The notes under the pieces were generated by a model that did no database searches, was not told the origin of the DNA, and worked only from the letters and a program-made list of their open reading frames with translations. Position numbers and translations under genes: made by a program. This document shows positions 55,261-64,000 of a stretch of 64,000 nt of DNA, one piece after another. Source of the DNA: Plazaster borealis (Eukaryota > Echinodermata > Asteroidea > Forcipulatida > Labidiasteridae); assembly GCA_021014325.1 (NCBI GenBank), contig JAJGQC010000046.1, forward strand, positions 1-64,000, given 5' to 3'. Positions within the stretch are counted from its first letter, which is position 1, and the number at the start of each line of letters is the position of its first letter.

Positions 55261-57300
55261 AAGACCTGTTTAATGACGTAATGATTGTAAAAATCCATTG
55301 TGTGCATGGTACAGGAGATATGTTTTTGACAAACATTAAATTTCATTTTCCGGTTTGAAACGGAAGTCAAGTTTTTACATACTTTTCCAATTATGTATAG
55401 ATTGTAAAAACCCAATGTGTAGTTCAAAAGTTATGATTTTTAGAAATTTTAAATTTCAACACCCGGTTTTAACCGGCAGTCGAGGTCAAATGAGGTCACA
55501 ATGTGCATCGGAAGTTAAGTCCTTGGAGCCCTTTTGGATGACGCAAAGATGATAAAAATCCAAAGTGTGGTTCAGGAGTTATGATTTTTTCAAATACAAC
55601 ATTTCACCTTCCGGTTTGAACCGAAAATAAAGGTCAAATGGGGTCACATTGTGTGCATCGTTTCTTAACCCTTTCATAAGAGAGCCGTCTGTTCTTTGTG
55701 TGTAGCAAGTGTCTGACGTCTTGCCGACAGCTGTGGCTATGTGTCTGGTTTGCAACCAGTCCCCCCCCCCAAGTCAAGCTGTGTCATGGTAAATGCACAG
55801 AAAACCATTTTAATGTATGTTTTTGCGTATACCCAGGGGATTAAACGCACTTAGGGGTTAAGTTGTTACATACTTTCGCAATAATGTATATATTGTAAAA
55901 ATTCAATGTGTTGTTCAGAAGTTACGATTTGTTTAAACAATAACTTTCAATTTCCGGTTTGAACCGGAAGTCAAGGTCAAATGTGTCACACTTTTTGTAG
56001 CGTGTTTAAGTGTTTGGCGCCATTTCTGATGAAGTATAGATGATACAAATCCAATGTGTGGTTCAGGAGTTCTGATTTTTTCAAATATTAAATTTCATCT
56101 TCCGGTTTGAACAGGAAGTAAAGGTTAATTGGGGTCACATTCTGTGTATCGTTTGTTAAGTTGTTACATACTTTTCCAATGATGTATAGATCGTTAAAAT
56201 CCATTGTGTGGTTCAGGAATTATGATTTTTGAAACATTAAATTTCAACTTCCGCTGTGAACCGGAAGTCAGGGTCAAACGGGGTTACAATAAGTGTAGCG
56301 TATGTTAGGTTTTATAAAGACCTTTCAGATGATGTATAGATTGTAAAAATCCAATGTGTGGTTCAGGAGTTACGAATTTTTCAAGTATTACATGGATTAT
56401 CTTTATGCCGGGGTGCGCAATATACAAGGTAACAGCGATGCTAAATGTATTCCTACATGTAGTTGATGTAAACTGAACTACACGTTCAACGTACAGGTGC
56501 TAATAAACTATCTCGCGTTATCAAAGTGGGCCAACACAAACGTGCGCTTATTGCCGGTGGTTATAAGACAAGATGTAAATGTCAAAATGTTATTATTTCT
56601 GTGCAAAAGTTTGAGCAGGCTCAACGTTCTACAACCTGATGCAAAATTATGCTGAAATGAAAAGTACTTTTGAGATACGAAATTTATATAATTTTAAATT
56701 TCCGGGTTGAACCGGAAGTCAAGGTCAAATGGGGTCACTTTTTGTGTAGCGTTTGTTGGACCTTTAACGAACTTTCCGATGAAGTATAGATTGTAAAAAT
56801 CCAACATGTCGTTCATGAGTTATGATTTTTTTTTTTTTAACTTTGATTTAATCATCAAGTTTGTGTCGTCTTGATATTTAGGTTCAAATGTCTGATGAGT
56901 TTTAATGTAAAACTCAATTCCAATCTTGAGTTATGCCGTAGATAAGCCGAAAATGATGTTTTTCAAGAAAAAAACAAAGGCAAACTTTGACCTAGGGCAT
57001 GACCTTGAAGAAAAGGTCATACGATTTTGACGCTAACTTTTGAAATGTAGCCCAGTCTTGATCTATCACATGCCCAATTATGAACATCATTGCTTTCATA
57101 TTCAATGAGATAAAGCAAATACCAAATGGTCATTTTTCAACTTTAAAAACCTTGTAATTCGACACCGGATGACGTCAGCATGACGTCATTAACTGTGTGC
57201 CGTCCTCATATTAAGGTTCAATTGTCTGATGAGTTTCAATGTTTAATTCAGTTTCAATCTTGAGTTATGCTGTAGAGAAGAATTCCAGGGAAGAAGAAGA
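55261..57300. repeat. TTCCGG-palindrome repeat domain, right block
   Basis: Continuation of the block broken by the LINE. Palindrome-bearing units are around 55349, 55462, 55611, 55953, 56100, 56250 and 56700, with the same CAAGGTCAAATGGGGTCAC downstream text. One unit includes a C-run (55760). It ends with GAATTCCAGGGAAGAAGAAG leading to the hairpin array. Confidence 0.9.
56023..57290 (+). repeat. 1.3 kb direct duplication, right copy
   Basis: Partner of 48188-49500 in the same orientation, about 7.8 kb apart. After this copy the sequence continues into the hairpin array. After the left copy it continues into a TTTTTGTTTTAGAACAAAAA motif and a single GGTGTTTCGC. Confidence 0.88.
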
Positions 57301-57343
57301 AGAAGATGGAGAAGAAGAAAAAAAAAAACAGAAAAAAAACAAA

Positions 57344-58285
57344 GAGGTGTTCGTGCTCATATTGCACGAACACCTAAAAAACGGAACAATAACAAGGAGA
57401 TGTTCGTGCTTGTATTGCACGAACACCTAAAAAACAGAACAAAAACAAAGAGGTGTCCGTGCTCATATTGACGAACACCTAAAAAAAAACAATTACAAGA
57501 GGTGTTCGTGCTTGTATTGCACGAACACCTAAAAAAAAACAATTACAAGAGGTGTTCGTGCTCATATTGCACGAACACCTAAAAAAAACCAGAACAATAA
57601 CAAGAGGTGTTCGTGCTTGTATTGCCCGACCACCGAAAAAGCAGAAAAATAACAAGAGGTGTTCGTGCTTGTATTGCACGAACACCTAAAAAAACACAAC
57701 AATAACACGAGGTGTTCGTGCTGATATTGCACGAACACCTAAAAAAACGGAACAATAACAAGAGGTGTTCGTGCTCATATTGCACGAACACCTAACAAAA
57801 CGGAACAATATCAAGAGGTGTTCGTGCTCATATTGCACGAACACCTAACAAAAACGGAACAATATCAAGAGGTGTTCGTGCTCATATTGCACGAACACCT
57901 AAAAACAGAACAAAAAACAAGAGGTGTTCGTGCTTGTATTGCACGAACACCTAAAAACAGAACAATAACAAGAGGTGTTCGTGCTCATATTGCACGAACA
58001 CATAACAAGAGGTGTTCGTGCTTGTATTGCACGAACACCTAAAAACAGAACAAAAACAAAGAGGTGTTTGTGCTTGCATTGCACGAACACCTAAAAAAAA
58101 CGGAACAATATCAAGAGGTGTTCGTGCTCATATTGCACGAACACCTAAAAAAAACGGAACAATATCAAGAGGTTTTCGTGCTCATATTGCACGATCACCT
58201 AAAAAACCCAGAACAAAAACAAAGAGGTGTTCGTGCTTGTATTGCACGAACACCTACAAACAGAACAATACCAAAGAGGTGTTCG
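57344..58285. repeat. Array of 18 tandem hairpins, about 53 bp period
   Basis: Each unit contains GAGGTGTTCGTGC, an 8-base loop and GCACGAACACCT, a perfect 11-12 bp stem, followed by a 19-23 base A-rich linker (AAAAAACGGAACAATAACAA and variants). Two loop types, TCATATT and TTGTATT, alternate irregularly. Eighteen units plus one truncated are present, and one lacks most of its linker. The array ends about 245 bp before an EGF exon of Tie-like copy 2. Non-coding: both strands are fairly open only because the unit lacks stops. Confidence 0.93.
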
Positions 58286-58289
58286 GTAT

Positions 58290-58471
58290 CAGCATGTAAA
58301 ATAATTCTATAAGTAAATGAATGCTTCACTATATAATATTTTTAGGTGTTCGTGCAATACAAGCACGAACACCTCATTGTTATTGTTGGGTGTTCGTGCT
58401 TGTATTGCACGAACACCTAAAAATATAAAAAGTGAAGTATTCATTTTCTTATAGAAAAATTTTACATGCTG
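58290..58471. repeat. 182 bp inverted repeat carrying two more hairpin units
   Basis: CAGCATGTAAAAT at 58290 and ATTTTACATGCTG ending at 58471 bound an imperfect palindrome with AAATGAATGCTTCACT and AAAGTGAAGTATTCATTT inside. Its centre holds two more GGTGTTCGTGC hairpins. It looks like an inverted terminal copy of the array family. It is followed by a T-run (58501-58522). Confidence 0.88.
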
Positions 58472-58531
58472 ATTTGTATGCTGATAGGTCTGCTTGAGGG
58501 TTTTTTTTTTTTTTTTTTTTTTCTGTAACAG

Positions 58532-58669
58532 GATGTCCAAAAAGTAAATATGACCCATCGGCGGCCTGCAACAAAGATTGTCGAAGATGTCGTAATGGTG
58601 GCGTTTGTGATGACGTTGATGGTGACTGCATTTGTCCACCTGGGTTTAGTGGTAAACTCTGTCAAAAAA
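58532..58669 (+). CDS. Tie-like receptor copy 2, EGF-like exon 1
   Basis: 46 codons, phase 1 on both sides, acceptor GTAACAG after a long pyrimidine tract, donor AAAA/GTAAGT. Reads CPKSKYDPSAACNKDC, RCRNGGVCDD, and CICPPGFSGKLCQK, with the cysteine order of the first Tie EGF repeat (vertebrate Tie2 has CICPPGFMG here). Open. Paralogue of 23837-23974 with identical exon length. Confidence 0.9.
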
Positions 58670-58833
58670 GTAAGTATTTATATGGAAGAGACGAAATTTT
58701 TCAGCGGTTGATTTGTAGAAAACCAAACATACATAATAAATACAAATTTAATAGAGTGTTACCTTTTAAATTCCATTGAAAGTTAAATCTTATCCCTATC
58801 TTGCAAATGCATAACATAATCCAAAGATGTGTT

Positions 58834-59208
58834 TTAAAGGCACTGAACACGTTTGAAATTGTCAAAGACCAGTGTTCTCACTTGGTGTATCCCAACATAT
58901 GCATAAAATAATAAGCCTGTGAAAATTTTGGCTCAATTGGTCATCGAAGTTGCAAGAAAATGATGAAAGAAAAAACACCCTTGTTGTACAAATTTGTGTG
59001 CTTTCAGATAGGAATAAAAACTTCTTGCAAGAAGTTTTTATTATTTTAGTGAGAAATTACCTCTTTCTCAAAAACTACGTTACTTCAGAGGAGTCGTTTT
59101 CTACAATGTTTTATACTATAAACAGCTCTCTGTTGCTTGTTACCAAGTAAGTTGTTATGCTAATATTTGTTTTGAGTCATTACCAAACGTGTACGCTTCC
59201 CACTTTAA
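58834..59208. mobile_element. MITE family A, copy 4
   Basis: Left end TTAAAGGCACTGAACACG then GAAATTGTCAAAGACC; right end ATTACCAAACGTG then CACTTTAA. Inverted orientation relative to the copy at 2583, with the most similar interior (TTTCTTGCAAGAAG centre in both). Confidence 0.85.
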
Positions 59209-59930
59209 GCAGTACCGTATCTAGCCATCTACCCGCGATTGTAATTGAGTCAGTGAGGTTTTACTTTTAGTTGTCAAATCCAAAGTTGTCTGAATCAAAT
59301 TAAGAATTTAAATGATTGTTTTTGTTCTTTGGAGAAATGAGTATTAATTGTATGAGTATATTCTTACTGGTATTAACCAAATATAAGCACATACCTTGGG
59401 TGGCGTATGCATTATGATTGGTCAAAAACTTGTAAAACAAATACAGACTCTTTTAACTAGCGAACAAATATTTCCTAAACCAGTAGACTATTGTGTGAAA
59501 CTATCAGCTTCTTTTTGAAAGTTTTTTTTTTCGAGAGGTATTGGTTCCGCGTAAACGCGCCGTAAACCACTCGTATGCCCGAACGCGCACAGTGTATCAA
59601 TCTATGTACACACTGACAAAAAGACAATCAAAAATATCAATCAAAAACAAGCTGACTGATTAATTATGTGAGAGAAATTAGGCACCGCTCAAAAATCGAA
59701 CAGTCTAAAGAATGACACGAGAACAGGATCGAACAAAAACAATTCTTTCAGGTAATTATTGATGGGGATAACAGTGCGAGGACCCGATAATTATTGTGTT
59801 ATAATAATTCCACACAATGAAGACCGTGTCGCCACACTGTTTTTCTCTAAACATAAACAAGCAACATTCATACGTATCAATACACAACCAGTATTAAAGT
59901 TGTTGATATCATGTGAATTGCACGTAGTAG

Positions 59931-60086
59931 AAGGAACAAACCGCTTTGGCCAAAATGGAAGTCTTCACTGTGATTCTGTTGGGTTGTCATCAGTTGGTTC
60001 TACCTGCAAAGGAATGCTGTTTTGTTTACCAGATCCATACGGCTGCAGCTGTGCCGCTGGATACCAGGGACTTAATTGCAAGAAAG
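59931..60086 (+). CDS. Tie-like receptor copy 2, EGF-like exon 2
   Basis: 52 codons, phase 1 on both sides (acceptor ACGTAGTAG, donor AAAG/GTACAC), open. Reads [18 protein letters not shown], then [20 protein letters not shown]. The [11 protein letters not shown] block is nearly identical to the second EGF-like repeat of vertebrate Tie1/TEK, the single most diagnostic match in the window. The splice acceptor is weak (no long pyrimidine tract). Copy 1 partner at 24427-24587 is frame-broken. Confidence 0.9.
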
Positions 60087-60163
60087 GTACACTTTTAACT
60101 CAAACAATCAGTAAGCATATTCAAGGAATGTGACGTGGGTCATAAGCAATGATATTCCAACAG

Positions 60164-61250
60164 TTAAACATAATAATAATAATAACCAGTTTTATATAGC
60201 GCTTTTCACTCCCGAAGGGCGTCTCAAAGCGCTTCCAACTTTATTACCCCTGGTCACTGGGCCATTTACATTTCATTCCTTAAACCATCTCAGCTCCCTT
60301 GGGAGTATACAGCCTGTGCAACAAATTTTCGTCAACAATTTCACGAAGTGCAAAAAAGTCCCCTACAGCCAAAAATGTATGTTTGGAGAAAACCGCGTTT
60401 GAAGTTAAGCTAATTTTGAAATTACTGGTTGGTAGACTATTCGCGGTTTAATCTTTAAAATTTTACATATCAGGGAAGAAGAGATGTTAAATCATACAAA
60501 TCTGTTTTCGATTTTACCAAAATTGTCACTACGTGAAAACTGCACAAAACGTGGTCTGTGTGCAGCGCGTCGTTTGTAAAGTTTTTGGCTGTTCGTGAAA
60601 ACGCAAAAGCCGGAGCACCCACTTTTGGCACTGTGCCAGCGGAAAAAACCACGCGTTAGAGCAATACACTTTTCGGCACTTCGTGAAAACGCAATTCCAG
60701 GTTATGGCACTTTTTTGGTCTTTTCGTTAAACATTGTAGGTCAAAGTTTTTGGCACTTCGTGAAAACTCAAAAGCCGGAGCACTCATGATTGGCGCTGTG
60801 CCAGCCGTATCTTTAACGCGGGCGCGTGACAAAAAGGTTTTTGGCACTTCGTGAAAACGCATTTCCAGGTGCTTGAGGTTTTTGTCTTTCATCAACTTAG
60901 CATAATTAAGAAAGTAGACGATTTTTTTACACAAACTTTGTTAATTCTTAGATACCGTTCAAATAAATCGAAACCAACAAAAAAGTCAAAATAAGTTTTT
61001 TGTCGATTTTTCATGTTTTTGGCACTTCGTGAAAATGCTGACGAAAATATGCGCTACTAAGCTAAATCAATCACAAGAACCATCTCTGCCCTCAAAGGTA
61101 CCCATTTACCCCTGGGTGGAGAGAAGCAATTATAGTTAAGTGTCTTGCTCAGGGACACAAGTGTCACAACCGGGACTCGAACCCACACTCTGCTGAACAG
61201 AAACACCAGAGCTTGAGTTCGGTGCTCTTATCCGCTCGGCCACGACACCC
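60164..61250 (-). mobile_element. tRNA-Leu-derived SINE, split by a nested element
   Basis: On the - strand the head (61250-61160) reads GGGTGTCGTGGCCGAGCGG, CTCAAGC (Leu CAA anticodon loop) and GGTTCGAGTCCCGGTTGTG, followed by CCCTGAGCAAGACACTTAAC. The tail near 60164 has AAAGCGCTATATAAAACTGG and ATTATT repeats. The middle is interrupted by 60325-61049. The tRNA part keeps A and B boxes but it is a repeat, not a functional tRNA gene. Confidence 0.82.
60325..61049. mobile_element. TIR element nested in the SINE
   Basis: The left end ATTTTCGTCAACAATTTCAC, followed by GAAGTGC, is inverted at the right end as GCACTTCGTGAAAATGC then TGACGAAAAT. The interior repeats TTTTGGCACTTCGTGAAAAC about five times in both orientations. 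It lies between the two halves of the SINE, so it inserted after the SINE. Confidence 0.75.
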
Positions 61251-61634
61251 CACATAACATAAGCTGAACACACCATTGGTGTAAAATTGTACAAATAAAA
61301 CAGAGCTTTCCATGAAGAAAATGCATTATCTAACTACCCACTAAAGACATATCCCTCCCTTCCCGCTGTTTTTCTTCGCTGTGTAATGCAAGATAAAGAT
61401 GGTTGTGTGTCTTGGTCTTTTGGGAATGCTTTGTTTAATGTACAAGGAGAATATCTATATGGGAAACATTACACATTATTCGTTAGACTTAGCATAAGCA
61501 AACGGACTTGATACCTGTTGTTGATAATCCCAAAATACAAATTTATTGGTGTGTACATTATTCAACGTTAGGTAAGTCAGATTCAGTGATTGTTGGCCTC
61601 AGTGCTTGTGCTCTAAAGACAATGAATGTGCGTC

Positions 61635-62622
61635 GTGCCGTCGCGTCGCCTGGGGAGGGGGCACGTGCCCTCCAATTGATGTCCGTGCCCAAACCCCGGG
61701 TGCCCCACCCCCATTTTGAAATCTGGAATTTTGTGATTGGAAATTTCCAGAGTAAAATATTGCATCTTATACGCTTTGATGAGGTAGATTGGATGTTTTA
61801 AAACTATTTTTCCATTTACATGCAGACAAAATATTTTTTAACACTGACGACAGATTATCTTTAAAAAAATTTAAGTTACATAAAAAGGCGATGAAAAGGG
61901 GCTTGTTCAGGCCCGCAACCGGGATTTTTAATTTATTTTTTTATTTTTTTAATTTTTTTAATTTTTTTTTTTATTTATTTTTTTTTTTTTGGGGAGGTGT
62001 TGGGGCGAATATGAAAGAAAATGTCCATCGGCGCGTTAGCGCCGCTAGTCACGTAGCGACGCAGAGGGGAGTGGGAGGAGGATGTTCCCCTCAGAAGTTC
62101 GACATTTTGTAAAAAAGAATGCCCCATTCAAGCCATTTGGTGCACCATTTTTGCGCTATGATATTAGTTATTATATCTGAAAACAATTTAATTACAGCTT
62201 TGTATCAATATTATTTCTGCATATTAAATGCTCAGACGGCGTATGCCGCCCATTGTGTCCTCTATTTACATCTTTGTATATAATTTTTTTGTTGTAAATG
62301 TCATAATTTAACGATAAAAAAATAAACAGACTGCACAAACTTCTTGATAGTGGGTTATTTATTAGTTGCACAGGGACGATGCAAACTTTAAAAAATAAAA
62401 TGAGAATTGCAGACTTGTTTACTTTTTATTTTTTATAGGTTACTTAATCATTTTTATTTTTATTTTTACGGGGGGGGGCGTCCGACCCTCCCCCCCCCCC
62501 ATTTATGGCATGGGCGTGTTTTAAAGAAAAAGGCAAACTGAAACTAGGTCAGAAGTTACCCCCAAGAAAAAATGGTGCAACCCCTGTGCCCCCTGAAATT
62601 CTAACCTAGTTACGCCGCTGCT
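61635..62622. mobile_element. Repeat family C, second copy with internal insertion
   Basis: Shares with 25205-25573 the GGGGGCACGTGCCC segment, GATGTCCGTGCCC, GGAAATTTCCAGAG, AAAATGGTGCAACCCC, and the end CTAGTTACGCCGCTG. It is longer because of a T-rich and GC-rich insertion at about 61897-62520 with TTAGCGCCGCTAGTCACGTA. Confidence 0.7.
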
Positions 62623-63295
62623 TTAGATTACCATAAGATCGCTCCAAACCCGCAAGTGTGTTTATATTATACTAAATTTATTCATTTAGCCAACAATACC
62701 GTGGAGCGCTCAGCGGGGTGCATAGCGCAAGCCTTCATTGCATTCTTAAACAGTGTGCATTTTAACTAGTAAAACCATTTCTCTAATAGAAGTACAGTCC
62801 GACGGAAATCCAACAAATAATTGACATCGGAGAATTGTTATCCGATTACCTGTCCTAGACAAGACCTCTTATTAAAACACTGCATCATGTGTCACTTTGT
62901 ATGAATGGAGGTCCCTGCGTTTTATAAATTCACATTTTGGAGCTTGCTGCGCGGCTTGCATTACATTGGTCATGGTTTGTTCGTGTTAGTTCGTGAAAAC
63001 GAAAATTGTCACTTTGGTTCAAAGGTTGCAATGAATGACTAATTTAAAAAGAAAGAAACTTCATGAAATAGTAAGCCTTGAACTTGACGAATTTTGTTTA
63101 ATTAAACATATACAAAAAATGAAAATTAAAGAAAAGTGGTTTTGGATACAAGGTGTTAGTTTGGGGCGTCAGTGATGATAATACTCAACTGGTGTCATAT
63201 GACAATTAATGTACAAATCATAGTGAAATGTGAAACTTATGCTCGGCTATGTTTAGTGCTTTGCTTTTGGTTCTTTCTTATTTTCACTATTTCAG
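62623..63295. other. Non-coding intron sequence before the EGF repeats
   Basis: AT-rich; contains GTTCGTGAAAACGAAAATTG near 62991, a stray piece of the element nested at 60325. No exon recognised before the acceptor at 63295. Confidence 0.45.
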
Positions 63296-63427
63296 TTTGT
63301 AACGATGGAACATACGGCGCAAACTGTGCCCAGACTTGTCACTGTGCTGACGGGGTGTCATGCAATGTAACAACAGGTCGATGTAATGGAAAATGTGCAG
63401 CTGGATACAAAGGAAATAACTGTCAAG
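63296..63427 (+). CDS. Tie-like receptor copy 2, EGF-like exon 3
   Basis: 44 codons, phase 1 on both sides, acceptor CTATTTCAG, donor CAAG/GTAAAG. Reads VCNDGTYGANCAQTCHCADG, then NGKCAAGYKGNNCQG, an eight-cysteine EGF/laminin-type repeat of the MEGF/Tie style. First of three consecutive similar exons, showing exon-by-exon expansion. Confidence 0.88.
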
Positions 63428-63514
63428 GTAAAGAACACAGCTGAAAATTAATATTTTAAGAAACACCAAATTTGATATAACGCTAACTTCAAGTCTCTCT
63501 TTCCAACTTGTTAG

Positions 63515-63649
63515 TACAATGTACCGCTGGAACATTTGGTGCCAACTGTGCCCAGACTTGTAACTGTGCCGACGGGCCGTCATGTAGTCGAACAACAGGT
63601 GGATGTAATGGAAACTGTGCAGCAGGATACACAGGAGATAACTGTCAAG
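63515..63649 (+). CDS. Tie-like receptor copy 2, EGF-like exon 4
   Basis: 45 codons, phase 1, acceptor TTGTTAG, donor CAAG/GTATGG. Reads TAGTFGANCAQTCNCADG and GNCAAGYTGDNCQG. Strongly similar in DNA to the preceding and following exons. Introns between them are only about 90 bp, suggesting recent tandem exon duplication. Confidence 0.88.
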
Positions 63650-63741
63650 GTATGGAATTCAGATAAAAATTGAAAATTTGGAAAAATACAAAATTTACTA
63701 TTAAATGTTGACGTCCTCCGTGTCCCTTTCCTACTTTTCAG

Positions 63742-63873
63742 TATGTATCGCTGGCAAATTTGGTGCCAATTGTTCCCAGACTTGTCACTGTGCCGACGGG
63801 ATGCCATGTAATGGAACAACAGGTGGATGTAGTGGAAACTGTTCAGCAGGATACACTGGGAACAATTGTCAAG
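63742..63873 (+). CDS. Tie-like receptor copy 2, EGF-like exon 5
   Basis: 44 codons, phase 1, acceptor CTTTTCAG, donor CAAG/GTATGC. Reads VCIAGKFGANCSQTCHCADG and GNCSAGYTGNNCQG. Open. The series probably goes on past the window, where Ig, FNIII, transmembrane and kinase exons would be expected if this is a full receptor. Confidence 0.88.
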
Positions 63874-64000
63874 GTATGCAATTCTAAATATAGAACATCA
63901 ATGGATACTTAGAAGTGAAGATGTGCTTCAGTTAAACTATCGTTTGCATTGTCAAATTGATATGTATAATGTTTGATCATATCCAAATGGGCGGGATTCT

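Larger units (their letters stand above)
47554..58531. other. Copy 2 intron 3 (11 kb, repeat-filled)
   Basis: Lies between the Ig exon and EGF exon 1. It is filled by the TTCCGG repeat blocks, one LINE and the hairpin array, listed separately. No additional exon was recognised. Confidence 0.6.

Noticed and set aside
57344..58285. CRISPR-like array
   Set aside because: Regular repeats with spacers, but the spacers are near-identical A-rich linkers, the repeats are the hairpins themselves, and the genome is clearly eukaryotic. A tandem satellite of a foldback unit explains it.
57239..58312. Repetitive-peptide ORFs on both strands of the hairpin array
   Set aside because: Open frames on both strands come from a stop-poor repeat unit. 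Cysteine/threonine-rich peptides there change frame between units and have no start or splice context.
59759..59930. Upstream extension of EGF exon 2 of copy 2 as one long ORF
   Set aside because: The region before 59931 has no EGF cysteines and no match in copy 1. The phase 1 acceptor at 59930 gives the right exon length.
61160..61250. Functional tRNA-Leu gene
   Set aside because: A and B boxes are present but the acceptor stem is imperfect and the sequence runs directly into a SINE body.

Overview
This window is eukaryotic, intron-rich and packed with repeats. It most likely comes from a marine invertebrate deuterostome, and an echinoderm such as a sea star is my best guess. The support is (a) exons of a Tie/TEK-type receptor with deuterostome-style domain order, (b) a Ty3/gypsy-lineage LTR retrotransposon with integrase ahead of reverse transcriptase, an arrangement described from deuterostomes (Gmr1-like elements), (c) dispersed palindromic MITEs that I associate from memory with sea star genomes, and (d) TTAGGG-type repeats. 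The species cannot be named from the sequence alone.

Host genes. Two tandem + strand copies of the extracellular half of a Tie-like receptor run through the window. Copy 1: signal-peptide exon 2258-2318, N-terminal domain exon 4593-4864, Ig exon 23245-23493, EGF exons 23837-23974, 24427-24587 and 24989-25039. It carries several frame breaks, and no kinase or FNIII exon is seen before copy 2 begins. Copy 2: signal exon 34253-34313, N-terminal domain 46758-47083, Ig 47299-47553, EGF 58532-58669, EGF 59931-60086, then three more EGF exons at 63296-63873; it continues past the right edge. Nearly all splice junctions are phase 1.

7.5-23.1 kb. A block bounded by inverted arms of about 0.53 kb (7847-8384 and 22612-23137) sits inside the copy 1 intron between the N-terminal and Ig exons. 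It holds two convergent multi-exon genes, both damaged: a + strand gene (8522-13937) ending in a RING/U-box-like zinc domain, and a - strand gene (22298-16410) with an N-terminal HTH and pieces of a DDE integrase (rve-like) core. I read it as a large DNA transposon and the strongest candidate in the window for a poorly described system.

25-34 kb. Mostly mobile-element debris: a - strand gypsy RT/RNase H relic with a putative 3' LTR, a 1.13 kb TIR element with a 9 bp target duplication, several foldbacks (one carrying TTAGGG arrays), minisatellites and MITEs.

36.9-46.7 kb. A 5.4 kb LTR retrotransposon (38379-43782) with both LTRs, primer-binding site, damaged gag, a deleted integrase, RT, RNase H and polypurine tract lies in the large first intron of copy 2. 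Repeats surround it.

47.9-58.5 kb. A repeat domain built from about 150 bp units centred on a TTCCGG/CCGGAA palindrome, with a 1.3 kb direct duplication (48188-49500 / 56023-57290), is split by a nearly complete 4.1 kb non-LTR retrotransposon (51144-55247, - strand, 13 bp target duplication). It leads into an array of 18 tandem perfect hairpins (57344-58285) directly upstream of an EGF exon.

60-64 kb. A tRNA-Leu-derived SINE interrupted by a nested TIR element, another repeat, and then the EGF exon series. Most coding segments, host and mobile alike, show single-base frame breaks. These may be real decay or uncorrected assembly errors, and I could not tell which.
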